Shown: positions 13,879 to 22,620 of the stretch, in pieces
How the letters are laid out: every line of letters starts with the position of its first letter
How positions within the stretch are numbered: position 1 is the stretch's first letter
Source: JBBQLG01 sp964251665
GTDB lineage: Bacteria; Bacteroidota; Bacteroidia; Cytophagales; Spirosomataceae
DNA: 49,592 nucleotides
Direction of reading: 5' to 3'
NCBI GenBank assembly: GCA_964251665.1
Contig: CAXUKO010000029.1
Span: 1-49,592, forward strand
Program-made: the position numbers and the translations under genes
The notes under the pieces: model-generated
What the model saw: the letters and a program-made list of their open reading frames with translations, nothing else
Told to the model about the DNA's origin: nothing
The model's database searches: none

Positions 13879-16767
13879 ATGAAGCTTAATCTTCGTCAAA
13901 CTGAGTCCTTTGAAGATCGTCATAACGGGTTGTTCGATCAGGAGTTCGCCCGAATGCTCCAAACCGTGGGCGTTGACTCTGTCGATACCCTGATCGACCA
14001 GACTATTCCGGCTACCATTCGGCTTGATCATCCGCTGAACCTGCCCGCCCCCAAATCGGAACATCAGTTTCTGAGCGATTTCAAAAAACTGGCGCAGCAG
14101 AATCAGGTATTTAAATCGTACATCGGTGCAGGTTATTACGATACACTGACGCCAAATGTAATCCTGCGTAATATCCTTGAAAATCCAGCCTGGTACACGG
14201 CCTACACTCCTTATCAAGCTGAAATTGCGCAGGGTCGGCTCGAAGCGCTGCTTAACTTCCAGACCGTTATCTCCGACCTGACGGGGATGGATCTGGCGAA
14301 TGCCTCGCTGTTAGACGAAGCGACCGCTGCTGCCGAAGCCATGACAATGCTCTACGGAGCGCGTCCGGCAACGAAGAAAAATGCGATGACCTTTTTTGTG
14401 TCGGAGCGTTGCCACCCACAGACGATTGATGTCGTTAGAACGCGGGCTACGCCCCTGAACATTCATATTCTCGTTGGCGATCACACTACGGTTGATCTGA
14501 CCAACACGGACATTTTTGCGGCCCTCCTGCAATACCCCGCTACTGACGGTTCGGTGTTCGACTACACGAACCTGATTGCCTCGGCGCACGAGCTGGGCAT
14601 TACCGTTGCCGTTGCCGCTGACCTGCTTAGTTTGACCCTGCTGACCCCTCCGGGCGAAATGGGAGCCGACGTGGTGGTTGGTTCGTCGCAGCGATTTGGG
14701 GTGCCAATGGGCTTTGGTGGCCCACACGCTGCTTTTTTTGCTACCCGCGACGCCTTTAAACGGCAGATTCCAGGACGGATTATCGGCGTGTCTATTGATG
14801 CGCAGGGTAATAAAGCCCTGCGCATGGCGCTTCAGACCCGCGAACAGCATATTCGCCGGGAGAAAGCAACCTCAAATATTTGTACCGCGCAGGTTTTACT
14901 GGCGGTAATGGCCAGTAGCTACGCCGTTTATCACGGTCCGCAACGTCTGAAAGCTATTTCGGAGAAAATTCACGGGCTGACTAAACTGACCGCTACCGCT
15001 CTGGCACAGGGTGGAATTGACATATTGACGACTGACTATTTCGACACCATCACCATACAGGTCAACGACGTTCAGGCTGTGCGTTCAGCCGCCGAAGCTG
15101 CTCAGCTTAACCTCCGGTATTATAGCGATAACCGCGTGGGTATTTCGTTCGACGAAGCCAAATCGGTGGACGATGTCGTGCAATTACTGGGCGTTTTTGG
15201 CGTAGATGCAGCTATTGACGCCTTAGCGGATTCGTTGGAAATCACCTGGCCGGAGCGGCTCGTTCGCCAGTCGGACTACCTGACACACCCCGTTTTTAAC
15301 ACCCACCATACCGAGCACGAAATGCTGCGGTACATGAAATCGCTCGAAGAGAAAGACCTTTCGCTGGTTCACTCGATGATTTCGCTGGGTAGCTGTACCA
15401 TGAAGCTTAATGCTACAGCGGAGATGATTCCCGTAACGTGGCCCGAGTTTGGTCAGCTTCACCCATTCGCGCCTGCGTCCCAGACGAAAGGGTATCAGCA
15501 ACTGTTCGCCGACCTGAACGACTGGTTGTGCGAGATCACAGGGTTTGCCGCTATGTCGCTGCAACCCAATTCAGGCGCACAGGGCGAATATGCAGGTCTG
15601 ATGGCGATCCGGGATTATCACGAAAGCCGGGGTGATTCCCACCGGAACGTAGCCCTGATTCCGCAGTCGGCGCACGGCACCAACCCCGCCAGCGCGGTCA
15701 TGGCCGGTATGAAAGTGGTCATCACAAAATGTGACGAACGCGGCAACATCGACATAGCAGACCTCAAGGCCAAAGCCGAACAGTACAGCGATAATCTGTC
15801 GTGCCTGATGGTAACCTACCCCTCGACGCACGGTGTGTTTGAAGAAAGTATCAAAGAGATTTGTGCCACCATCCACCAGCACGGCGGGCAGGTGTACATG
15901 GATGGGGCCAATATGAACGCTCAGGTGGGTCTCACGTCGCCGGCAGCCATTGGTGCAGACGTTTGCCACCTGAACCTGCATAAAACCTTTTGTATTCCGC
16001 ATGGTGGTGGTGGACCGGGCATGGGCCCAATCGGTGTAGCTCCTCAGTTGGTACCGTTCCTGCCGGGTCATGCCGTGGTTGAAACGGGCAAAGGCGAACA
16101 CGGCGCTATTTCGGCGGCACCATATGGTTCGGCCAGCATCCTGACTATCTCCTACGCCTACATTGCGATGATGGGTGGTGAAGGGCTAACTAATGCCACA
16201 AAGCGGGCCATTCTGAACGCCAACTACATCAAAGCCCGGCTGGAAGACGCTTACCCAGTGCTGTACACTAACGAAAATGGACGGGCCGCCCACGAGATGA
16301 TTATCGACTGTCGTCCGTTCAAACAGTCGGTGGGTATTGAAGTAGAAGATATTGCCAAACGGCTGATGGATTACGGCTTCCACGCACCAACTGTGTCGTT
16401 CCCGGTTGCCGGTACGATGATGATTGAGCCAACCGAGTCCGAATCGAAAGCCGAGTTGGACCGTTTCTGCGAGGCTATGCTCAGCATCCGCGACGAGATT
16501 CGGGAGATCGAAACGGGCCAGGCCGACCGGACGGATAACGTCCTGAAGTATGCGCCACACACGGCTACCGTAGCGTTATCGGATACATGGGACCGGCCTT
16601 ACAGCCGCGAAAAAGCTGTTTTCCCACTGCCACAGGTCCGTGCCCGGAAATTCTGGCCGAGTGTTAGTCGCATCGACAGCGCTTACGGCGACCGAAATCT
16701 GGTTTGCTCCTGCATACCGGTTGAGGAGTACATTGAGGAAGCAGCGAGCCTGGAGCAGGAAGCGTAA
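13879..16767 (+). CDS. gcvP: Glycine dehydrogenase (decarboxylating), P-protein
   Basis: The PLP-dependent P-protein of the glycine cleavage system: it decarboxylates glycine and passes the aminomethyl group to lipoyl-GcvH. At 962 aa it is the long, single-chain form with both halves fused. The PLP-lysine motif HLNLHKTFCIPHGGGGPG is present with the lysine at about residue 702, and the N-terminal half has the expected YIGAGYYDTLTPNVILRNI. I chose the ATG at 13879 over a frame extending 31 codons upstream, since the protein then begins MKLNLRQTESFEDRHNG as in other Bacteroidota. The other gcv genes are not in the window. I see no glycine riboswitch in the roughly 100-base leader. A hairpin terminator follows. 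Confidence 0.97.
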   Translation: MKLNLRQTESFEDRHNGLFDQEFARMLQTVGVDSVDTLIDQTIPATIRLDHPLNLPAPKSEHQFLSDFKKLAQQNQVFKSYIGAGYYDTLTPNVILRNILENPAWYTAYTPYQAEIAQGRLEALLNFQTVISDLTGMDLANASLLDEATAAAEAMTMLYGARPATKKNAMTFFVSERCHPQTIDVVRTRATPLNIHILVGDHTTVDLTNTDIFAALLQYPATDGSVFDYTNLIASAHELGITVAVAADLLSLTLLTPPGEMGADVVVGSSQRFGVPMGFGGPHAAFFATRDAFKRQIPGRIIGVSIDAQGNKALRMALQTREQHIRREKATSNICTAQVLLAVMASSYAVYHGPQRLKAISEKIHGLTKLTATALAQGGIDILTTDYFDTITIQVNDVQAVRSAAEAAQLNLRYYSDNRVGISFDEAKSVDDVVQLLGVFGVDAAIDALADSLEITWPERLVRQSDYLTHPVFNTHHTEHEMLRYMKSLEEKDLSLVHSMISLGSCTMKLNATAEMIPVTWPEFGQLHPFAPASQTKGYQQLFADLNDWLCEITGFAAMSLQPNSGAQGEYAGLMAIRDYHESRGDSHRNVALIPQSAHGTNPASAVMAGMKVVITKCDERGNIDIADLKAKAEQYSDNLSCLMVTYPSTHGVFEESIKEICATIHQHGGQVYMDGANMNAQVGLTSPAAIGADVCHLNLHKTFCIPHGGGGPGMGPIGVAPQLVPFLPGHAVVETGKGEHGAISAAPYGSASILTISYAYIAMMGGEGLTNATKRAILNANYIKARLEDAYPVLYTNENGRAAHEMIIDCRPFKQSVGIEVEDIAKRLMDYGFHAPTVSFPVAGTMMIEPTESESKAELDRFCEAMLSIRDEIREIETGQADRTDNVLKYAPHTATVALSDTWDRPYSREKAVFPLPQVRARKFWPSVSRIDSAYGDRNLVCSCIPVEEYIEEAASLEQEA

Positions 16768-16783
16768 ATCATTTTACGGTTTC

Positions 16784-16850
16784 TGTCATCCTGAAGTATG
16801 AAGGACCTTAGCTGCCCAACCGCGAAGATCCTTCATACTTCAGGATGACA
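16784..16850. repeat. REPIN-like palindromic element, copy 2
   Basis: Perfect 22-bp inverted arms (16784-16805 and 16829-16850) continue inward with a few mismatches to 16811 and 16823. The arm reads TGTCATCCTGAAG..., against TGTCATGCTGACG... in the copy at 2330-2404, with the same arm spacing. The nested mini-hairpin is ATCCT...AGGAT here and ATGCT...AGCAT there, so the base change is matched on both sides of the stem. The left arm has lost one pair (AGGAC). The element lies between gcvP and its terminator. Confidence 0.75.
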
Positions 16851-16855
16851 AAGTG

Positions 16856-16888
16856 AAAATATCCGTACTGAGATAGTACGGATATTTT
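16856..16888. terminator. Bidirectional terminator between gcvP and the DUF819 gene
   Basis: A 13-bp stem (16856-16868 and 16876-16888) with a 7-base loop, A-rich on the left and T-rich on the right (GATATTTTTGTTTTT). It can serve gcvP on the plus strand and the converging DUF819 gene on the minus strand, whose stop codon is 6 bases away. Confidence 0.85.
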
Positions 16889-16893
16889 TGTTT

Positions 16894-18075
16894 TTAAGTA
16901 AACGTTGCCGTTCGTAGATACTCCGCTACGAGTAATCCACAGTACGTACCAATGGCATTACCCAACGCGCCGGCCAGAATACCCGGCAGGTGCAGATCCG
17001 GCCGTTTTAAACTTTTACTTAAGGCAAGACAGGAAGCCGAACCTCCGACGTTTGCCTGGGAAGCAATACTCAGCAAATCCCAGTCCTGTTTCAATACCCC
17101 GCCGACGCCAAACTGAAACAGCGCGTGAATGGGGACAGAAATACTTACAAACGTCAGCATCGTCAGTGCCAGTTGACCGTCTTTCAGTAAAGCGGCTAAA
17201 TCGCAAAAAGCACCAATGACCGCCAGAAACAGATAAATGCAGAAAATACCTACGACGCGAACGCCCCGCAAACGTTGGATTTGCGGCAGTTGAGCCAGTA
17301 GCAGCGCGAGTGTTGTTAATACTAAAATTTTCGGAATGGCGGGAAAGTAACCCGCGACTATCTGCGCACCGTATAAGGCTAGTACACCCAATCCAATCAG
17401 TATAGCCAGATCCTGGGGGTTAATGGTTTCGACATCACTAATCTGATCATTAGCTTCGGTCTCAAAACGCAATGTTTCTTCGGCGCTCATTGTCGTAGCC
17501 AACCGACGTGGAAAATATCGGTTCAACAACGGAGGCAGCAACAGCGTAACAACCATCCAGATTGCCGTGACGATATTGTCGGTGGCAATTGTAGCGGCAT
17601 ATATATTACCAGCCTTATTAACGCCATAGTGCAGGGCAATAGCATTCAAATTGCTGCTTCCGCCCGTATGGGTGCCCGTAAACATTCCGCCCACGGCATA
17701 GTAAAGCGGACCGAACCCGTTGGGCCCACCCACAACCCGCATAGCGACAATAACGCCTACCATCGTACCCATCGCACCAATCATAAAGTTGATCACCATT
17801 GGTGACCCTGCCCGTTTGAGACCTTTCAGGTTAACGGTCAGCAACAGATAAAAAATAGATATCGGAGCTAGGTAGGTAAAGATGCCATCATAAATGGGCG
17901 GAGCATTAGTCGAAGCCGGAATCAACCCTAAATTTGCCGTAATAGCCGTTAGAATAATAACGATCAGTGAAGTACCCAGCGCCTGAAAATAAGGTAGTTT
18001 GGCTAACCGCTCCGAGATGATAATATTAAGCATCAACACAGCTAAAATAGCCAATGGATCTTGTAGAAAGGGCAT
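16894..18075 (-). CDS. DUF819 family integral membrane protein
   Basis: A 393-aa inner-membrane protein with about ten to eleven hydrophobic segments, matching the DUF819 (YjcL-like) family. Recognisable pieces are the glycine-rich MFTGTHTGGSSNLNAIA near residue 140, ATIATDNIVTAIWM near 170, and the C-terminal ASQANVGGSASCLALSKSL. The two glycine/serine-rich regions lie in corresponding halves, as in transporters with an internal repeat. A transport role is likely but the substrate is unknown. The ATG at 18073-18075 is preferred over a TTG eight codons upstream. The gene is separated from the upstream aminotransferase gene by a strong terminator, so it probably has its own promoter. Confidence 0.85.
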   Translation of the reverse strand: MPFLQDPLAILAVLMLNIIISERLAKLPYFQALGTSLIVIILTAITANLGLIPASTNAPPIYDGIFTYLAPISIFYLLLTVNLKGLKRAGSPMVINFMIGAMGTMVGVIVAMRVVGGPNGFGPLYYAVGGMFTGTHTGGSSNLNAIALHYGVNKAGNIYAATIATDNIVTAIWMVVTLLLPPLLNRYFPRRLATTMSAEETLRFETEANDQISDVETINPQDLAILIGLGVLALYGAQIVAGYFPAIPKILVLTTLALLLAQLPQIQRLRGVRVVGIFCIYLFLAVIGAFCDLAALLKDGQLALTMLTFVSISVPIHALFQFGVGGVLKQDWDLLSIASQANVGGSASCLALSKSLKRPDLHLPGILAGALGNAIGTYCGLLVAEYLRTATFT

Positions 18076-18104
18076 AGCGGAGAGTGGGTTAGCTAGCAAT
18101 ATAA

Positions 18105-18135
18105 CAAAAAAAGCGACCCCTGAAAGAGTCGCTTT
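18105..18135 (-). terminator. Terminator after the class IV aminotransferase gene
   Basis: An 8-bp stem (18110-18117 and 18128-18135, AAAGCGAC/GTCGCTTT) whose minus-strand 3' side runs into a T-tract (the A-run 18105-18110 on the plus strand). It lies between the aminotransferase stop at 18245 and the DUF819 start. Confidence 0.8.
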
Positions 18136-18244
18136 GTCGTGTAAAAGGTAGCTTCGGCAAAAGTTGCTTTATCATGAAGTCAGCTTCTAAGACTTCACGC
18201 GTACATAGAGATGTGCAATCGGTTTAGAAAGCCAGACTGTATAA

Positions 18245-19069
18245 CTACCAGTTCTTTGTCAGTTCCTTAAACCGGTCCAGCAGGAAATTCGTCTTTGGGC
18301 CGGGTGTTCCTTCACCAATAACGAGTTCGCCAATCTGGGTAATGGGCAGCACCATCTTAGTCGAACTCGTTGTGAAAGCTTCGTCAGCATCGTACAGTTC
18401 AGAAAGCAGTACCGGGCGTTCCTTAACCTGAAAATCTTCTTTAGCGAGTTGCATCACCGTCCGGCGGGTAATACCGTGCAGGATGTGCCGGTTTGGCGTA
18501 ATGAGCGTTTCGCCCTTGATAAGAAAGAAATTACTCCGGCTCAACTCACTGATTTCGCCCCCTTTCTGGTAGAGGACATCCTGCGCTCCAGCCGCCCGAA
18601 TTTCGTCGGCCAGGAGAATGACCCGCTTGTAGTCCGTACTTTTCACCTCGGCCATCTCCCGGACATACTCATCCAGAATAACCTTGATGCCTAATTCATA
18701 TTGGATCGGCGATACGGGGTGAATGTCTTCGCTCAGGATCATCAGGTTCGGTTTCTGAACGCTGATGCTGTCTTCGGAGTAACCACCGGTCAGTACAAAC
18801 CGGATGCCGGTATCGGGCAAGCCACTTTTGTCAAGCAACTGCATGACAATATGCTCGGTTTCTTCCTTGCTCAGCGGCAACGACAGATGCATCCGTAGCG
18901 CCGAATTCTGGAAACGCGCCCAGTACCAGTCCCACTGAAAGATCCGGCCGTTGTAGGTCAGGAAATAATCGAACAGGCCGTAGCCACGTAACAAACCCAG
19001 ATCGGTAACGCCAACAGCAAGTTGGTCGGTTGGCGCAATGGTGCCATTGAAATAGCCGTAGTGGGGCAT
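18245..19069 (-). CDS. Class IV aminotransferase (branched-chain or D-amino acid type)
   Basis: A 274-aa PLP enzyme of fold type IV. Features are an N-terminal FNGTIAPTDQLAVGVTDLG, RGYGLFDYF near 28, the probable PLP lysine at 148 in KSTDYKRVI, and the cofactor-binding GGEISELSRSNFFLIKG near 173-189. Length and layout fit the small enzymes annotated as branched-chain, D-alanine or aminodeoxychorismate-lyase type; motifs alone do not separate these. The ATG at 19067-19069 gives the usual N-terminus; a TTG six codons upstream is less likely. It follows ettA on the same strand with a 73-base gap that has no visible terminator, so cotranscription is possible. Confidence 0.85.
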   Translation of the reverse strand: MPHYGYFNGTIAPTDQLAVGVTDLGLLRGYGLFDYFLTYNGRIFQWDWYWARFQNSALRMHLSLPLSKEETEHIVMQLLDKSGLPDTGIRFVLTGGYSEDSISVQKPNLMILSEDIHPVSPIQYELGIKVILDEYVREMAEVKSTDYKRVILLADEIRAAGAQDVLYQKGGEISELSRSNFFLIKGETLITPNRHILHGITRRTVMQLAKEDFQVKERPVLLSELYDADEAFTTSSTKMVLPITQIGELVIGEGTPGPKTNFLLDRFKELTKNW

Positions 19070-19142
19070 CGTCGTTGATTTAATCAATACTATATATCAT
19101 CTCAGTCTTGGCGTTACACCAAAACTGCCTGATCAAGTTTTA

Positions 19143-20810
19143 TTACACTAACTTCTTATACTTAATCCGCTTGGGCGTGGCATCGGTGCCGAGTCGTTTG
19201 CGCCGGTTTTCTTCGTATTCGGAGAAGTTGCCCTCGAACCAATACACCTGCGAATCGCCCTCGAACGCCAGAATATGGGTAGCAATCCGGTCCAGAAACC
19301 AGCGGTCGTGACTAATGACGACGGCACAACCGGCGAAGTTTTCCAAACCTTCCTCCAGCGCCCGCAACGTATTAATGTCCAAGTCGTTGGTTGGCTCATC
19401 CAGTAAGAGCAGGTTTGCTCCCTCTTTCAGCATCATGGCCAGATGAACGCGGTTACGCTCGCCACCCGATAGCATACTGATCTTCTTTTCCTGATCGCCA
19501 CCGGAGAAGTTAAAGCGACTGCAATAGGCGCGGGCGTTACTTTGCTTACCGCCCAGCATTACCCACTCACTGCCGCCCGAAATAGTCTCAAATACTGATT
19601 TATCCGGGTCAAGGCCGTCGTGTTCCTGATCTACGTAGGCCCACTTAACGGTTTCGCCCACGGCGAAGGTGCCTGCGTCAGGTTTAGCTCTACCCGTGAT
19701 GAGGTTGAACAGTGTCGTTTTACCGGCTCCGTTCGGGCCAATGATACCAACGATACCCCCTTGCGGTAAATGAAAGCCTAAGTGTTCAAACAGCAGCTTA
19801 TCACCGAAGGCCTTAGCCACGTCGTCTGCTTCGATAACTTTCGCACCCAGACGCGGCCCCGATGGGATGAAGATTTCGAGTTTGTCGTCTTTCTGGCGGT
19901 TGTCTTCGTCCAGCAGTCGCTCATAGGCACCCAACCGGGCCTTCGATTTAGCCTGACGCGCTTTAGGAGCCATGCGCACCCATTCCAGCTCGCGCTGTAG
20001 CGTTTTCTGCCGTTTCGACTCCTGCTTTTCCTCTTTGGCTAAGCGATTCTGTTTCTGTTCCAGCCAGGACGAATAATTACCTTTCCACGGAATCCCCTCA
20101 CCCCGATCCAGTTCCAGAATCCAGCCGGCCACATTATCCAGAAAATAGCGATCGTGGGTTACGGCGATAACCGTTCCGGCGTACTGGCGAAGTGTTTCTT
20201 CGAGCCAGAGTACCGATTCGGCGTCGAGGTGGTTGGTTGGCTCATCGAGCAACAAGACGTCGGGTTGTTGCAGCAGCAATCGGCACAGGGCCACCCGGCG
20301 TTTCTCTCCGCCGGACAGGTTACCGATGAGCGCGTCGGACGGTGGCGTTCGGAGCGCATCCATGGCCCGTTCGAGCCGGGCATCGAGTTCCCAGGCGTTG
20401 TAATGGTCGAGTTTTTCCTGAACATCTGCCTGCCGGGCAATCAATTTATCAAAGTCGGCATCGGGATCGCCGAAACCTTCATTGATTTCGTCAAACTCCT
20501 TCAACAGGTTTACGATCTCCTGAACGCCCTCCTCGACTACCTCCCGGACAGTTTTAGTAGGGTCTAACTGCGGTTCCTGCTCCAGCATACCGACCGAATA
20601 GCCGGGTGAAAACACGACTTCGCCGTTATAACTTTTGTCGATACCGGCAATAATGCGCAGCAGGGTCGACTTACCAGAACCGTTTAAACCTAAAACGCCG
20701 ATTTTGGCACCGTAAAAGAAGGAAAGGTATATGTTCTTTAGGATTTGTCGGTTAGGCGGAATAATTTTACTGACACCCGCCATCGAAAATATTATGGTCT
20801 CCTGACTCAT
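19143..20810 (-). CDS. ettA: ABC-F protein EttA, energy-dependent translational throttle
   Basis: A soluble ABC-F ATPase of 555 aa, exactly the usual length of EttA. Two ABC domains are visible: Walker A GLNGSGKST with signature LSGGEKRRVALCR, and Walker A GPNGAGKTT with signature LSGGERNRVHLAMML. Both have LLLDEPTN Walker B motifs. The linker near residues 240-310 is rich in Lys, Glu and Gln, as expected for the P-site tRNA interaction motif, and an arm insert lies in the first domain. It binds the ribosomal E site and gates entry into elongation according to ATP/ADP level. I chose the ATG at 20808-20810 (MSQETIIFSM). It is divergent from the DUF349 gene with only 64 bases between, so the promoters must be close together. 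Confidence 0.95.
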   Translation of the reverse strand: MSQETIIFSMAGVSKIIPPNRQILKNIYLSFFYGAKIGVLGLNGSGKSTLLRIIAGIDKSYNGEVVFSPGYSVGMLEQEPQLDPTKTVREVVEEGVQEIVNLLKEFDEINEGFGDPDADFDKLIARQADVQEKLDHYNAWELDARLERAMDALRTPPSDALIGNLSGGEKRRVALCRLLLQQPDVLLLDEPTNHLDAESVLWLEETLRQYAGTVIAVTHDRYFLDNVAGWILELDRGEGIPWKGNYSSWLEQKQNRLAKEEKQESKRQKTLQRELEWVRMAPKARQAKSKARLGAYERLLDEDNRQKDDKLEIFIPSGPRLGAKVIEADDVAKAFGDKLLFEHLGFHLPQGGIVGIIGPNGAGKTTLFNLITGRAKPDAGTFAVGETVKWAYVDQEHDGLDPDKSVFETISGGSEWVMLGGKQSNARAYCSRFNFSGGDQEKKISMLSGGERNRVHLAMMLKEGANLLLLDEPTNDLDINTLRALEEGLENFAGCAVVISHDRWFLDRIATHILAFEGDSQVYWFEGNFSEYEENRRKRLGTDATPKRIKYKKLV

Positions 20811-20874
20811 TGTATCATGTAAATTCGTGGTAGGCAAATATCGAAAATAAACCCATAGCGAAGCCTAAAAAGTA

Positions 20875-22161
20875 ATGGAACACGCTTCTCTGGTAGATGA
20901 ATACGGTTACGTCCAAGACGGAAAGGTATTTTTGAAAGGCTACCTCAGTTATCCCGACCGCCAGATTGGCGAAGTAAAACGGACCGAGCAGGAAGCGCTC
21001 GACTATTTTAAGAATCGGTTCACCATTGCGCAAAACAAAGTAACTCAATTAGAAGAAGAGGTTACCGAAGCCCAGAACAAAGGCTCCTACCTCACTAAAT
21101 TGGTACAACTGCGCAAGAAAATGCTCGGGTTCGATGCCCTCGGCGACTTCCCCCCGTTGCTCGACCGGCTGGACGCGCTCGAAGACGTGCTTTCCGGGCT
21201 GATCCATACCAATCAACTTAAGAACCTCGAAATTAAACGGGCGTTGATCGATGAAGCAGCCGCTATCGCCGGTAGTTCCGACTGGAAGACAGTAGCCGAT
21301 CAGCTTCAGGAAATCAAGACGAAGTGGATTAAGACCGGCCCCGTTGATAAAGAGATTGAAGAGGAAGTCGAAAACACATTTCAGAGCTTACTGGATGGTT
21401 TTTTCCAGCGGCGGCGCGACTTCTTCAACGAGCAGAATAAACTCATTACCGAACGGTTAGACCAATACGATTTACTGATTCGGTTAGCGGAACGTGCAGC
21501 CCGGCAGTCGAACTTCGACCTGGATGCGGCTTTTGTGGAGGTTCGTCGGCTCAACAACGCCTGGAAAGCGGTGGGTGAAGTTCCCATTAAAAAGAGCGGC
21601 AAACTTTACAAAAACTTCCGCAAGTGGACGAGCATCGTGTACGAGAAGTACAACACGGCGAAAGGTATTGTTATCCAGAAGAAAGTTGATCCGCGTATCG
21701 AGCAGCAGATGAAAATGGCCGATGAAGCTGAAAAGCTGTCGAAACAGGCTGATATTCTGGCGGCTGCCGAACGCGCAAAAGTGCTTCTTAACAGCTGGAA
21801 AGAGATTCGGGTGCCGTTTAAATTGCAGGATAAAGAGTTGAACGAGCGTTTTCGGGCCGCCTGCGACAAAATCTTTGAACTTAGCTACCTCGAACGCGTC
21901 CTGGCCCGTAAATACCCGGCCTTTGAACTCAAAAGCCGCGCCGAGCAGCTTCGCACCAAGATTCGTGAAATGGAATATCTGGTACGCCGGGAGAAAAACG
22001 ACGTACAATTGGCTCAGGAAAACCTTGATTTGATGAGTCGGGGTGGTGGCGAGCCAGATAAGATGCTGGTGGGTAAAATCAGCACACAAAAACGAAAAAT
22101 CGCCATGAAAGAAACAATACTCAAAGAGTTTCAGGCAGAACTGGCGAGTATCGGCTACTAA
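20875..22161 (+). CDS. DUF349 repeat protein
   Basis: A 428-aa, highly charged, almost entirely helical protein without signal peptide or membrane segment. It contains several DUF349-type units, each with a conserved Trp followed by basic residues: DWKTVADQLQEIKTKWIKTGPV near 142, AWKAVGEVPIKKSGKLYKNFRKW near 230 and SWKEIRVPFKLQDKELNERFR near 310. The C-terminal 80 residues form a coiled coil. Proteins of this family are widespread in Bacteroidota and their molecular role is not settled. The gene is single and is closed by a clear terminator hairpin. Confidence 0.85.
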   Translation: MEHASLVDEYGYVQDGKVFLKGYLSYPDRQIGEVKRTEQEALDYFKNRFTIAQNKVTQLEEEVTEAQNKGSYLTKLVQLRKKMLGFDALGDFPPLLDRLDALEDVLSGLIHTNQLKNLEIKRALIDEAAAIAGSSDWKTVADQLQEIKTKWIKTGPVDKEIEEEVENTFQSLLDGFFQRRRDFFNEQNKLITERLDQYDLLIRLAERAARQSNFDLDAAFVEVRRLNNAWKAVGEVPIKKSGKLYKNFRKWTSIVYEKYNTAKGIVIQKKVDPRIEQQMKMADEAEKLSKQADILAAAERAKVLLNSWKEIRVPFKLQDKELNERFRAACDKIFELSYLERVLARKYPAFELKSRAEQLRTKIREMEYLVRREKNDVQLAQENLDLMSRGGGEPDKMLVGKISTQKRKIAMKETILKEFQAELASIGY

Positions 22162-22176
22162 GGCGAGTACTCATAC

Positions 22177-22208
22177 AAACCCGCTACAGTTGAGTCTGTA
22201 GCGGGTTT
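22177..22208 (+). terminator. Terminator after the DUF349 gene
   Basis: A perfect 12-bp stem (22177-22188 and 22197-22208, AAACCCGCTACA/TGTAGCGGGTTT) with an 8-base loop, followed by CATTTTG. It starts 15 bases past the DUF349 stop codon. Confidence 0.85.
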
Positions 22209-22253
22209 CATTTTGCCCGAAAACTGAACCGCCGGGGAATCTGTTGTTACAGT

Positions 22254-22535
22254 ATGGAAACGACAACAGCGAGTTACCAACCCATCGACCGCGCGTTTTA
22301 TAACACGCTGGCCAAAGCCGCCGAAGCGCGTCAGTTCGTCAGACTGGAATATCTGACGGATTTGAGCGAGTTTATCAAAGCCGATGTCGCCCTGAGACGT
22401 CTTTTCACTCAGGACGGTGTCGAGTACCTTGAATTAGCAACCGGTGATACCATCCGCCTTGACCGCGTGGTGAGCATCAGCGGGCAGCTATCTCCCCATT
22501 TTCCGGGTTACGCGAACTACTCCTGCGATTGTTGA
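22254..22535 (+). CDS. Rof-like (Rho-binding antiterminator family) small protein
   Basis: A 93-aa soluble protein. Its pattern resembles Rof/YaeO, which binds transcription terminator Rho: an opening YQPIDRAFYNTLAKAAEAR, a basic/hydrophobic strand, then LFTQDGVEYLELATGDTIRLDRVVS. E. coli Rof has YQPINCDDYDNLELA, a VEYLVV strand and LRLDKITS in the same order. The first Cys of the enterobacterial motif is Arg here, and there is a Cys-Asp-Cys tail. If the match holds, the protein would inhibit Rho-dependent termination. It stands alone between a terminator and a long palindrome. The call is based on motif memory, not on a search. Confidence 0.6.
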   Translation: METTTASYQPIDRAFYNTLAKAAEARQFVRLEYLTDLSEFIKADVALRRLFTQDGVEYLELATGDTIRLDRVVSISGQLSPHFPGYANYSCDC

Positions 22536-22548
22536 TCATTGCATTTTA

Positions 22549-22613
22549 AGTCAAACGGGTGCTGAGTTGTGCCGTACCTTGAAGGTACGGCACAACTCAG
22601 CACCCGTTTGACT
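22549..22613. repeat. Perfect 65-bp palindrome with one-base centre
   Basis: Two 32-bp arms (22549-22580 and 22582-22613) match without a mismatch around a single G at 22581. It lies between the converging Rof-like and serS genes: 13 bases past the first stop codon and 7 bases from the second. It may end transcription in both directions. It lacks a proper T-tract, and the near-zero spacer favours a DNA cruciform. Its sequence is not related to the REPIN-like family in this window. Confidence 0.85.
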
Positions 22614-22620
22614 ACTCCAA

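Noticed and set aside
14311..14850. 179-codon open frame on the minus strand inside gcvP
   Set aside because: The plus-strand protein is unmistakable GcvP over the same bases; the opposite frame has shadow-like composition.
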